From the NCBI RefSeq assembly GCF_008245225.1, contig NZ_VTAW01000031.1, positions 1-42,389 of the forward strand: a DNA stretch of 42,389 nucleotides, read 5' to 3'. Shown here in pieces: positions 23,204-31,422 of this stretch. Every line of letters begins with the position of its first letter. Position 1 is the stretch's first letter. The position numbers and the translations under genes were made by a program. Source of the DNA: Natrialba swarupiae (GTDB lineage Archaea; Halobacteriota; Halobacteria; Halobacteriales; Natrialbaceae). Below the pieces are notes generated by a model, which worked only from the letters and a program-made list of their open reading frames with translations, was not told where the DNA came from and did no database searches.

Positions 23204-23305
23204 ACCCGGTCCACCGGCGGGTCGGCCAAGAATTACACGAATGCCGATTAGCGGTCAGATGCCGGATCGAAACGTTCATCGGATGGCGCTCGAACCGATG
23301 TTGTC

Positions 23306-24145
23306 ATGTACCCGTCACGCTCCGAACTCGAGGCGACGGCGATCGAGGCCTGCCTCGCCGGCGGATCGTACCTTCGGGAGACGTACCGCTCGGAGGAAAC
23401 GGAGGCCGAACGGCTCGCCCACGACGTCAAATCTAGCGCGGATACCGGCTCGGAACGCCGAATTCTCGAGGTGATCCGATCGCGCTTTCCGGACCATCGG
23501 ATCGACGCCGAGGAGTCCGGCGTCCACGACGGGAGTGGCGACGGAGCGTCTTTCGAGTGGATCGTCGATCCCCTCGACGGGACGAACAACTTCGAGTCCG
23601 GACTGGCGTCGTTCGCGACGGCGATCACGGTACTCGAGGACGGAGAGCCAATTCTCGGCGTCGTGTACGTGCCGATGCTCGACGACCTGTACGTCGCCAC
23701 AGGCGGTGAGGGCGTCCGGTACAACGGCCGCCCGGTCGGCGTCGATGATGGCGACGACGGCGATGGTGACGACGGCGGTCGCGACGCCGATCTCGAGCCG
23801 TCGACCGCCACCGTCGTCTCCGTCATCGGCCACGACGTCAAACGAGAGCCCGACCACGAGGCGGTCTCGGAGGCGATCAACCGCGCGCTCGAGGACCGGT
23901 GCAAGCGCCGCCTCGAGAGCTGGTCCCCGACGGTTCACTGGGGGCTGCTCGTCCGCGGCCGACTGGACGGGATCGTCTGTTACCGGCCGGATCGGGAGGA
24001 ACAACTGCTCGGCGAGTTGTTCGCCGCGGAACGCGGACTCGAGACGGACCGCGGCGAGAACTGGTTCGTCGCCGCCGGAACCGATCCGATGTTCGACGCG
24101 CTCCGGGCAGTCGTCGCCGAGACGGTCGACGACTCGTCGCGGTAG
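23306..24145 (+). CDS. Inositol monophosphatase-family protein, atypical active site
   Basis: A protein of 279 residues with the IMPase/FBPase fold. The metal-binding Glu is in IDAEESG (Glu70) and the core motif is WIVDPLDGTNNF (Asp88, Asp91), as in true enzymes. SFATAITVLEDGEPILGVVYVPMLDDLYVATGGEG is a standard middle section. Two oddities are visible. An acidic loop of Asp and Gly occupies 146-161. The C-terminal WDxAAG motif, which supplies another metal ligand, is missing; the corresponding stretch reads CYRPDREEQLLGELFAAERG. It could be a distinct subfamily with a different substrate, or a weakly active protein. No pathway partner is adjacent. Confidence 0.82.
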   Translation: MYPSRSELEATAIEACLAGGSYLRETYRSEETEAERLAHDVKSSADTGSERRILEVIRSRFPDHRIDAEESGVHDGSGDGASFEWIVDPLDGTNNFESGLASFATAITVLEDGEPILGVVYVPMLDDLYVATGGEGVRYNGRPVGVDDGDDGDGDDGGRDADLEPSTATVVSVIGHDVKREPDHEAVSEAINRALEDRCKRRLESWSPTVHWGLLVRGRLDGIVCYRPDREEQLLGELFAAERGLETDRGENWFVAAGTDPMFDALRAVVAETVDDSSR

Positions 24146-24226
24146 CCTCTCGGCGGGGGTGACGGTCGGTCGGCAACAGGTGTCCGGAACAGAACACGTT
24201 TCGGTGTGTCCCCTCGAGTATCGACC

Positions 24227-24823
24227 ATGGTCGACGTCTCCGCGGAAATCGTGCTGTTCGAGGGGTTCGACGAACTCGACGCGATCGGTCCCTACGAGGT
24301 ACTCGAGAACGGTGCCCAGGCCGGTGCGTCGATCGAGACCGATCTCGTGACGCTCGAGGAGACGGATCTCGTCACGGCGAGTCACGATCTCCGGGTCGAA
24401 CCCGACGGAACGCTCGGGGATCCCGATCTGCTGATCGTCCCCGGCGGCGGGTGGACGACCGCCAACGAGGGCGTGCGCGCCGTCGTTGAAGATGGCGTCC
24501 TCCCCGACGCCGTCGACGAGCGCTTCACGGCCGGCGCGACGGTCGCGTCGGTCTGTACGGGGGCGATGATCCTCGCCGAGGCGGGGCTGCTCGAGGGTCG
24601 GCCCGCGACGACACACCACGTCGCGGTCGACGACCTCGCGGCCACCGACGCGAACGTGGTCGACGAACGGGTCGTCGACGACGGCGACGTACTCTCCGCG
24701 GGCGGCGTCACCTCCGGCATCGACCTGGCGCTGTGGCTCCTCGAGCGGGAGTTCGGCGCGGCCGTCGCGGACGACGTGGCACGGGAGATGGCCCACGAGC
24801 GTCGCGGTGAGGTCTTCGGCTAG
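24227..24823 (+). CDS. DJ-1/PfpI-family protein
   Basis: A small alpha/beta glutamine-amidotransferase-like protein of 198 residues from ATG 24227; seven further in-frame codons upstream do not look conserved. LFEGFDELDAIGPYEVLENG is the N-terminal block of the DJ-1/isonitrile-hydratase branch, LLIVPGGGWTTAN follows, and ASVCTGAMILAEAGLLEGRPATTHH carries the nucleophile-elbow Cys110. GGVTSGIDLALWLLEREFG is the conserved helix near the end. Members act on isonitriles, glyoxals or oxidised cysteines, or are AraC-type sensor domains; there is no AraC domain here. The function is therefore open. It converges with the histidine kinase gene. Confidence 0.88.
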   Translation: MVDVSAEIVLFEGFDELDAIGPYEVLENGAQAGASIETDLVTLEETDLVTASHDLRVEPDGTLGDPDLLIVPGGGWTTANEGVRAVVEDGVLPDAVDERFTAGATVASVCTGAMILAEAGLLEGRPATTHHVAVDDLAATDANVVDERVVDDGDVLSAGGVTSGIDLALWLLEREFGAAVADDVAREMAHERRGEVFG

Positions 24824-24908
24824 CGGGCCGCAAGATCAGATCGTGTAACCACCTGACCGGAAACCGGTTCGCACAGTCGACGTGGGGGGTATGCGTCGGT
24901 ACGAGGAA

Positions 24909-27476
24909 CTACGCGTCGGGGAGCGTAAACGAAAACGTCGCGCCCTCGCCGGGGGTGGAGTCGACCCAGATATCGCCGCCGTGGCGTTCGACGATCCGCT
25001 GACAGAGCGCGAGCCCGATTCCGGTACCCGAGTACTCGTCGGGACCGTGCAGACGTCTGAACACCTCGAAGATGCGCTCCTGCCTGTCGGGTTCGATGCC
25101 GATCCCGTCGTCGGCGACGGAGACGGTCCACTCCGAGCCGCTCCGTTCGGCGGTTACGTGTATCTGTGGCGGTTCGTCTCCGCTGTACTCGATCGCGTTC
25201 GAAAGCAGGTTCTGGAACACCTGCCACAGCTGTTCTTCGTCGCCCTCGACGCGAGGCAGTTCGTCCACCGTGATCTCGGCGTCGTGATTCTCGATTTTCA
25301 CCTGGAGATCCGTGCGAACGTTGTCGACGATCGCCTCCAGATCGACCGGCTCGAACTCGCCACCCTGGGTTTCGACTCGAGAGTACTCAAGGAGCCCGTC
25401 GATCATCTTGCGCATTCGGTCGGCTCCGTCGACGGCGTACGCGAGAAACTCCCGCCCGTCCTCGTCGAGGGTCTCGTCGTACCGACGCTCGATAAGCTGG
25501 AGGTACGACGAGACCATCCGAAGCGGTTCCTGGAGGTCGTGTGAGGCGGCGTAGGCGAACTGCTCTAAACGCTCGTTCGACTTCTCGAGGTCGGTGACCA
25601 GCGCCTCGAGTCGCTCCTGATACTGACGACGCTCGATGGCTTCCGCGAGGACGTTGGCGACGCTCCGGACGAAGTTGATGTCTTCGTCGGTAAACTCACG
25701 GGGGGTGGTGTCGTGGGTTCCCAGGATCCCCCACGGCTCGTCGAACGATCCGATGACGACGCTGATTCCGCTGTGAACGTCGTGGCTCCGCAGGAGATCG
25801 GGGCCGCTGAATCGCGATTCCGTCTCGAGGTTCTCGACGACGATCGGGTAATCGGTCGCCAGCGTGTACGCCGCCTGGGAATCGCCTTCGACCGCGGACA
25901 CCGTCGCTTCGCCGACGAGACCGTCCGTCCAGCCGACACCCTGACGGAGCAGGAGGTGGTCGTTTTCGGCGTCGAGGTCGAGCACCTTGCAGTACTCGGT
26001 GCCGAGAACGCTTGCCACCTGCCGACTCGCTTCGTCCATGAGTTCGTCGACGTCGTCCGTTTCGAGGGCGAGTTGGCCGAGGTCGGAGACGACCCGTTGC
26101 TGACGGGCCCACTGCTCGAGTTTTCGTTCCCGTTCCTTGCGCTCGGAGATGTCGCGGACGACGCCGACGCGTCCCATCTCGCCGTCGACTTCGAACAGGT
26201 CGAACCGGCTCTCGACGGTCACCGAGGTGCCGTCGGACCGGTACAGCTCTTCTTCCAGGACGGCGATCTCTTTCTCCCCCGACTCGAGTTCGGCCTGTTT
26301 TTCGTCGGCGATGTCGACGAACGTTCCGCCGAAGACGGTCTCCGCGGCGGCGCCGACGAGTTCGTCACGGCCGTATCCGGTCATCGACGCGAACGCCTCG
26401 TTCACCATCGTGAACTGGCGGTTCCCGTCGAGGACGTACATCCCGTCGTCGATGGTCTCGACGATGCGCTCGTACTGCCGTAACTTCCGCTCACGCCGTT
26501 TTTGCTCGGTAATCTCGTGGAAGTAGACCGAGAGCCCCGACTCCGACGGGTAGATGGCGTTGTAGAACCACCGATCGATCGGATCGTAGTAATCCTCGAG
26601 AATCACGGATTCCTGCGTTTCGAGGGCTTCGTACAGCGCGCTCTCGAACGAGTCGGTGAGGGAGACCTCGTCTCGGATATCCCTACCGACTGTCTCCCCA
26701 TCCAGGTCCAGTACGTCCGCCGCGTGGTCGTTCAGATAGATGAAGCGCAACTCCTCGTCGAGGGCGTAGAAGCCATCGGAGATCCGCTCGAAGACGTCGT
26801 CGAGTTCGCTCTCCAGTTCGTCGCGCTGGCGCTCGAGCCGGTCGGTCTGGGCCTCGAGCCGTTGCTCGTACTCCCGCCGGTCGGTCATATCCCGGGTGAC
26901 CTTCGTGAACCCCTCGAGTTCGCCGTCCTCGTCTCGGATCGCCGAGATCGTGACGTTGGCCCAGAACGTCGACCCGTCGGCCCGGACTCGCCACCCTTCG
27001 TCCTCAGTCGAACCGCGGCGTGTAGCCTCCGTGAGGTTGTTCTCCGGAACGCCGGCCCTGCGATCGACGTCGGTGTAGAACGTCGAGAAGTGCGTACCGA
27101 GGATCTCGTCGGCCTCGTACCCCTTGATCCGTTCTGCACCCGAATTCCACGTTCGGACGCGCCCCTCGGGACCGAGCATGAAGATGGCGTACTCATCGGT
27201 TGCGTCGACGAGCGTCCGAAACTGCTCGTCAGACTGTCTTCCCACCTCTGTCGTCTCTCGTTCGTCCACAGATGGCTGCCACCAGACGCGCCCGCTCCCA
27301 CCGACGTTCTTGGTCTCGAGGCAGCCGTGATCGACGAGTCGTTCCAGACGCTCGTAGGTGCTCCGACGGCCGGGGTCGACCCGTTCGGCGACCTCGGTCG
27401 TCGTCATGGGTGCTCCGCCCTCGTCGAAGAGAGCGAGCGTCTCCCGAAGCGCGTCGGTCAACTGTGGAACGGTCAC
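24909..27476 (-). CDS. Cytoplasmic HTH-PAS-GAF sensor histidine kinase
   Basis: A protein of 855 residues with no membrane segment. In order: a winged-helix domain at about 1-66 (MTTTEVAERVDPGRRSTYER, LVDHGCLETK), PAS1 at about 80-200 (FMLGPEGRVRTWNSGAERI), PAS2 at 215-330 (DGFYALDEELRFIYLNDHAA), PAS3 at 335-455 (DGMYVLDGNRQFTMVNEAF), GAF at 465-625, and HisKA with the phospho-acceptor His646 in YAASHDLQEPLRM. The HATPase domain has NLLSNAIEYS, DDGIGIEPD, IFEVFRRLH and GTGIGLALC. The GTG start has a TATA box about 30 bases upstream. No response regulator lies next to it. The N-terminal HTH is unusual for a kinase and suggests that it may also bind DNA. The signal is unknown. Confidence 0.93.
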   Translation of the reverse strand: MTVPQLTDALRETLALFDEGGAPMTTTEVAERVDPGRRSTYERLERLVDHGCLETKNVGGSGRVWWQPSVDERETTEVGRQSDEQFRTLVDATDEYAIFMLGPEGRVRTWNSGAERIKGYEADEILGTHFSTFYTDVDRRAGVPENNLTEATRRGSTEDEGWRVRADGSTFWANVTISAIRDEDGELEGFTKVTRDMTDRREYEQRLEAQTDRLERQRDELESELDDVFERISDGFYALDEELRFIYLNDHAADVLDLDGETVGRDIRDEVSLTDSFESALYEALETQESVILEDYYDPIDRWFYNAIYPSESGLSVYFHEITEQKRRERKLRQYERIVETIDDGMYVLDGNRQFTMVNEAFASMTGYGRDELVGAAAETVFGGTFVDIADEKQAELESGEKEIAVLEEELYRSDGTSVTVESRFDLFEVDGEMGRVGVVRDISERKERERKLEQWARQQRVVSDLGQLALETDDVDELMDEASRQVASVLGTEYCKVLDLDAENDHLLLRQGVGWTDGLVGEATVSAVEGDSQAAYTLATDYPIVVENLETESRFSGPDLLRSHDVHSGISVVIGSFDEPWGILGTHDTTPREFTDEDINFVRSVANVLAEAIERRQYQERLEALVTDLEKSNERLEQFAYAASHDLQEPLRMVSSYLQLIERRYDETLDEDGREFLAYAVDGADRMRKMIDGLLEYSRVETQGGEFEPVDLEAIVDNVRTDLQVKIENHDAEITVDELPRVEGDEEQLWQVFQNLLSNAIEYSGDEPPQIHVTAERSGSEWTVSVADDGIGIEPDRQERIFEVFRRLHGPDEYSGTGIGLALCQRIVERHGGDIWVDSTPGEGATFSFTLPDA

Positions 27477-27502
27477 TACTCCAGTTACAGGCGACGTACT
27501 CC

Positions 27503-27510
27503 AATAAAGC
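27503..27510 (-). promoter_or_regulatory. TATA box of the histidine kinase gene
   Basis: The minus strand reads GGCTTTATTGG, centred about 30 bases before the GTG at 27476. Confidence 0.5.
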
Positions 27511-27563
27511 CTCCGTAGGTGGAGGAACTTCCGTCGCTCGACGACCAGTCGCCGACAAAACGG

Positions 27564-27572
27564 CTATACGCC
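27564..27572 (+). promoter_or_regulatory. TATA-like box of the HAD gene
   Basis: CGGCTATACGCC, centred about 27 bases before ATG 27595; predicts a leaderless mRNA. Confidence 0.4.
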
Positions 27573-27594
27573 CCGCTCGAGTAGCCGCCCGTAG

Positions 27595-28248
27595 ATGTAC
27601 GCAGTTCTGTTCGACATGGACGGCGTCCTCGTCGACAGCGAGGACTATTGGGTCGAGTTTCAGCGTGAGGAGATCCTCCCCGCGGCCGTCCCCGACGCGG
27701 ACGTCGACGTCGCCGAAGTCACCGGCATGAACTACCGGGAGACGTACGACTACCTCGAGGAGGAGTACGGGACGGCGATAGGCCGCGAGGAGTTCGAAAC
27801 CCGTTTCGAGGAGATCGCCCGCGAGATCTACCACGAGCACGTCGATATGCTGGACGGTCTCGAGGGCCTCCTCGAGCGACTCGACGACCGCGGCGTCACC
27901 ACGGCGGTCGTCTCCTCCTCGCCACACGACTGGATCGACATCGTCGTAGCGCGGTTCGACCTCGCCGACGGGTTCGAGCACGTCGTCAGCGCCGAGGACG
28001 TCGACGCGGCGGGCAAACCGGAACCCGACGTCTTCGAGTACGCCGCGAGCGAGGCCGGCGTCCCCGCCGAGGAGTGTGTCGTCGTCGAGGACTCCGAGAA
28101 CGGCGTCGAGGCGGGTGCTCGAGCCGGATCGACCGTCGTCGCCTACCGGATCGACGCCCACGACGATCTCGATCTCTCGCCGGCCGACGAGATCGTCGAC
28201 ACGCCCGCCGAGTTGTGCGAGACGGTACTCGCGTTGTGCAACCGATAG
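27595..28248 (+). CDS. HAD-superfamily phosphatase/phosphomutase-like hydrolase
   Basis: A protein of 217 residues. Motif I is LFDMDGVLVDSE with the nucleophile Asp7 and acid/base Asp9. The helical cap (about 15-90) is of the small alpha-helical C1 type, with GMNYRETYDYLEEEYG. Motif II is the serine in AVVSSSPHDW, motif III the lysine in AAGKPEPDVFEYA, and motif IV is CVVVEDSENGVEAGARAG. The GKPxPD...EDSxxG pattern and cap place it with beta-phosphoglucomutase and phosphoglycolate-phosphatase-like enzymes. The actual substrate is not evident and no sugar-metabolism gene is adjacent. It converges with the Hel308 gene across a palindromic element. Confidence 0.9.
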   Translation: MYAVLFDMDGVLVDSEDYWVEFQREEILPAAVPDADVDVAEVTGMNYRETYDYLEEEYGTAIGREEFETRFEEIAREIYHEHVDMLDGLEGLLERLDDRGVTTAVVSSSPHDWIDIVVARFDLADGFEHVVSAEDVDAAGKPEPDVFEYAASEAGVPAEECVVVEDSENGVEAGARAGSTVVAYRIDAHDDLDLSPADEIVDTPAELCETVLALCNR

Positions 28249-28319
28249 AAACCGACCGTCCGCGGCGTCGTCTCCGCCCGCCTGCGCTCGAGCGGATTAC
28301 GTCGATGCGCCGCCTCTCG

Positions 28320-28399
28320 TACGGTTTACTGTAAGTCAGTTCCGGCGCAACCGCCGGACGGGTCGCGGTTGCGCCGGTAAATCGTTACAGTAATCCGTA
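28320..28399. repeat. 80-bp palindromic element, copy A
   Basis: A symmetrical element: terminal repeat TACGGTTTACTGTAA (28320-28334) and its near-perfect inverse TTACAGTAATCCGTA (28385-28399, one mismatch); a 7-base spacer on each side; and a perfect 12-bp stem CCGGCGCAACCG / CGGTTGCGCCGG (28342-28353, 28366-28377) around a 12-base loop containing ACGGGTC. The right end touches the TGA stop codon of the helicase gene (28400-28402). It lies between two convergent genes and could end both transcripts. Copy B at 35445 has the same dimensions but a different stem sequence. Confidence 0.85.
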
Positions 28400-30757
28400 T
28401 CAGCGGACCTCGACGTGTCGACTCGCCTCGATCGGCACGAGTGGCTCCTCGGGGAACGCGACGCTGACGGTAAACTCGAGTTCCTCGGCGTCCGCGCCGA
28501 AGACGCCGACGGGGACCGTTTCCTCCTCGCGGAGATACGTGCTGGTGCTCGTCATCTCGACCCCGTTGACGGTCACGCGAACGCCCGCCCTGGCGGGCTC
28601 GCCGACGTTCTCGACTGTCACCTCGCAGACGTCGTTCTCGCCGGTCTCGATCGTTTCGGGGAACGATCCCCAGTCGACCTCGACGGAGGGGAGCGACTGG
28701 GCACCCTCGTAGACGCGTTCGGCAACCCCCTCCGAGAGGCCGGCGTCGACGAGCCCCGCCACGCCAGCGGTCACGACGTCGCCTGGCGTCGAGAGCCCCT
28801 CGGTCGCCAGCTTGCTCGCCCGGCCCGGCCCGACGCCGTCGATCGCCGTCAGGCCGACCGCGTCCTCGGCGACGCCGTTCTCGATTCTGGCCTCGGTTCG
28901 CTGGGCGAGGTTGGCTGCGTGCGGTCCCACGAACCGGTCGAGAAACGCCTCCAGCGCGGAGACGAGTCGGGTCGCGTTGCGCCGGATTACCCAGGCGTCG
29001 CTCCGTAACTCCGCCGGCGTGTTCCCGCTGGCCGCGCCCCGCAGAATCGCGAGGACCTTACGCTGGCCCGGCGAGAGATCCCTGGTATCCGCGCCGACCA
29101 GAACCGCGTCGATCGCGTCGCGTTCGTCCTGGCGAGCCGACACCGAATCGAACTCCGTCGCCGTCGCGACCGCCTCGAGGATCTCTTCGGTTTCCAGCCC
29201 GCTCCTGTCGTCGACGACCCGATCACACAGCTCCGCGAACGTGACTGCCGTCTCGAGGCGCAGGTAGTACTTCGAGGCGAGGACGCCCCGTGGCGTCGCC
29301 TCGATCGAGAGGTCCTCGCTAGTCTCGACGAAACCACGGTCGACCAGTTCCTCGAGGCAGTCGCGAACCCGGCCACGGAGGTCGGGAAAGTCGTACTCCT
29401 CGGGTTTGGACTGGCCGCGGACGTAATAAAAGGTCGTCTCGAGCCACGACATGACGTCCTCGACGTCGCCGATCGTCCCCATCGCGATCTCGGCGTTGAG
29501 GTGGGTCTCTAAGCTCTCCGCCAGGCGGGATTCGATCTCTTTCCCCTCGTTCAGCAGCCGACGGTACTTGTCGGCCTCCGCCGTATCGCAGACGACCCAG
29601 CCGTAGCCGACGTCGTCGTAGCCGGGACGACCGGCCCGGCCGAGCATCTGGAGGACGTCGAGCGGACTCATGTCCACCTCGCCTTCGAGCGGGTCGTGGA
29701 GCTTCGTATCGCGGATGACGACACAGCGGGCGGGGAGGTTCACCCCCCAGGCCAGCGTCGACGTCGAAAAGAGGAGCTCGACCCGACCTTCCTTGAACCA
29801 CTTCTCGACGAGGTCACGGTCGTTCTTCGAGAGCCCGGCGTGGTGAAACGCCACGCCGTCGAGCACCGAGTTACGGAGCGTGTCGTTCTCGAGTTCCTTC
29901 GAGTCGGTGTGAAAGTCGTAGTCCCCGCGTGCGCCCATCGGGACGTCGCGTTCGGCGATCTCGTCTCTGGCCTTTTTCGCCGCCTGCACCGTATCCTGTC
30001 TCGAGGCGACGAAGACGAGCGCCTGGCCGTCCTCCCGAAGGTGTGGTTCGGCGAGGTCGAGCGCCCGATACAGCCGGCGGTACTTGTCGGCGAACGTGTT
30101 CTCGCCGTGCGTGTACGTTTTGACGCCGGCGTTCAAGTCGACGGGACGGTACTCGTCGCCGAACTCGAAGGTAGTCTCGGGGGGTGCATCGAGCCAGGCG
30201 GCTACATCGTCGACGTTGGGCATCGTCGCCGAGAGTGCAACGATTCGCGGATCACAGAGCCGCCGAAGTCGCGATATCGTCACCTCGAGGACCGATCCGC
30301 GTCGGTCGGCGTCGAGAAGATGAACCTCGTCGATGACGCAGACGTCGACGTCGGTGACGAAGTCGTAGCGCCGTGAGTCGTGTTTGCGGGTGGCCGAGTC
30401 GAGTTTCTCGGGGGTCATCACGAGGATGTCCGCTCGCCGGGCGCGGCGGGGATTGAGATCGCGCTCGCCCGTGACGACGTACACCGAGTACTCGAGGTCC
30501 TCGAAGCGGTCCCAGTCGTCTTCTTTCTCGTTCGTCAGCGCCCGCATGGGGGCGATAAACAGCGCGGTCCCGCCGTCGGCGAGTGCCTTACAGATCGCCA
30601 GTTCGGCGAGGGCGGTCTTTCCCGAGGCCGTCGGTGCGCTCGCGACGACGTTGTCCTCACGCTCGATGAGCGCGGGGAGGGCCTCGCGTTGCATCCGGTT
30701 GAACTCCTCAAAGGCGAAGGCGTCGGCAAACTCGGGAAGAACCTCGGCAACCTCCAT
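28400..30757 (-). CDS. Hel308-type superfamily 2 DNA helicase
   Basis: An ATP-dependent helicase of 785 residues from ATG 30757 (a GTG just upstream is in frame). Motifs: Q-motif region FNRMQREALPAL, Walker A APTASGKT (41-48), motif Ib MTPEKLD, DEVH at 143-146 in place of DEAH/DExH, SATMPN (176-181), and motif VI QMLGRAGRPGYD (370-381). The winged-helix and ratchet domains occupy about 400-620. A helix-hairpin-helix pair lies at 636-690 (LTAIDGVGPGRASKLATEG). Residues 700-785 form an extra beta-rich, Ig-like tail (NDVCEVTVENVGEPARAGVRV). Hel308 proteins act on stalled replication forks. The tail and moderate divergence suggest a second Hel308 paralogue rather than the main one. Confidence 0.9.
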   Translation of the reverse strand: MEVAEVLPEFADAFAFEEFNRMQREALPALIEREDNVVASAPTASGKTALAELAICKALADGGTALFIAPMRALTNEKEDDWDRFEDLEYSVYVVTGERDLNPRRARRADILVMTPEKLDSATRKHDSRRYDFVTDVDVCVIDEVHLLDADRRGSVLEVTISRLRRLCDPRIVALSATMPNVDDVAAWLDAPPETTFEFGDEYRPVDLNAGVKTYTHGENTFADKYRRLYRALDLAEPHLREDGQALVFVASRQDTVQAAKKARDEIAERDVPMGARGDYDFHTDSKELENDTLRNSVLDGVAFHHAGLSKNDRDLVEKWFKEGRVELLFSTSTLAWGVNLPARCVVIRDTKLHDPLEGEVDMSPLDVLQMLGRAGRPGYDDVGYGWVVCDTAEADKYRRLLNEGKEIESRLAESLETHLNAEIAMGTIGDVEDVMSWLETTFYYVRGQSKPEEYDFPDLRGRVRDCLEELVDRGFVETSEDLSIEATPRGVLASKYYLRLETAVTFAELCDRVVDDRSGLETEEILEAVATATEFDSVSARQDERDAIDAVLVGADTRDLSPGQRKVLAILRGAASGNTPAELRSDAWVIRRNATRLVSALEAFLDRFVGPHAANLAQRTEARIENGVAEDAVGLTAIDGVGPGRASKLATEGLSTPGDVVTAGVAGLVDAGLSEGVAERVYEGAQSLPSVEVDWGSFPETIETGENDVCEVTVENVGEPARAGVRVTVNGVEMTSTSTYLREEETVPVGVFGADAEELEFTVSVAFPEEPLVPIEASRHVEVR

Positions 30758-30781
30758 CACACGAAAACGGGATGTGCCGGG

Positions 30782-30790
30782 TGAAAGGCG
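30782..30790 (-). promoter_or_regulatory. TATA-like box of the helicase gene
   Basis: The minus strand reads GCCTTTCACCC, centred about 28 bases before the ATG at 30757. It is a weak match. Confidence 0.3.
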
Positions 30791-30942
30791 TTTCCTTCCG
30801 GGGCGACACCGCTCTCGGCGGGTGAAAGAACGGACGACTGTGTCGTCGTCGATCGATCAAACTTCTCGGCTGATGGCCGTCGGTGTCGGACGGTCCACGA
30901 ACGGTTCGTGGTCGGCCCGACAACTCGGGACGGCGATCCGTT

Positions 30943-31224
30943 CTAGACCGTAATCTCGCCGTCGTTGATCTTTCCTGCCTGGAGATACGCGTCAGCCGCT
31001 GCGCCGATGTGGAACAGCGGCGAGAGGAACATCAGCAGGAACCCGATGAAAAGCAACATCGTGACGAAGACAACGATCCAGAAGACGACGTACGCCCCCA
31101 GGATGATGCCGCCGCGTTTCGTCTGGCCGTTGTAAATCTGCCCAACACCCGGAATGAAAAACGAGATAATTGCCGACAGTATCTCGTTTACTTCGTCGTT
31201 GCCCGTTGTAGCTGCATTTGCCAT
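30943..31224 (-). CDS. Small TM2-like membrane protein
   Basis: A protein of 93 residues with two membrane spans: about 15-45 (ILSAIISFFIPGVGQIYNGQ, then GGIILGAYVVFWIVV), and VFVTMLLFIGFLLMFLSPL. The PGVGQIYNGQTKRGGIIL block, with a Gly-rich turn and a Tyr-Asn-Gly between two spans, is like the TM2 domain and related short 'PG.GQ.Y.G....G' membrane families. It ends with a short amphipathic tail. The function is unknown. A TATA box lies about 39 bases upstream, giving a leader of about 12 bases. Confidence 0.8.
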   Translation of the reverse strand: MANAATTGNDEVNEILSAIISFFIPGVGQIYNGQTKRGGIILGAYVVFWIVVFVTMLLFIGFLLMFLSPLFHIGAAADAYLQAGKINDGEITV

Positions 31225-31258
31225 AGTATCGTACCAGGTCCGAATACCGATGCAAACT

Positions 31259-31267
31259 ACTTATACT
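31259..31267 (-). promoter_or_regulatory. TATA box of the TM2-like gene
   Basis: The minus strand reads GAGTATAAGTAG, centred 39 bases before ATG 31224. Confidence 0.45.
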
Positions 31268-31422
31268 CTACGGGTATGTGATATGTTCGACGAACGTCTC
31301 CTATCATTTTGCAGTCTGGCGAAAACGAGCTGGCGTCAACCTTCTTCTCACACCTTTCGTGCGGATGTAAAAATGATTCGTGGTGAAACCGACGTCCCCG
31401 AAACTCCGCGCTCCGTTCGCGT

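Noticed and set aside
22900-23229. An intact 109-residue MazG-like protein starting at 23229
   Set aside because: The first 20 residues are Arg/Ser-rich and look like out-of-frame text, while the expected family N-terminus is present in the other frame.
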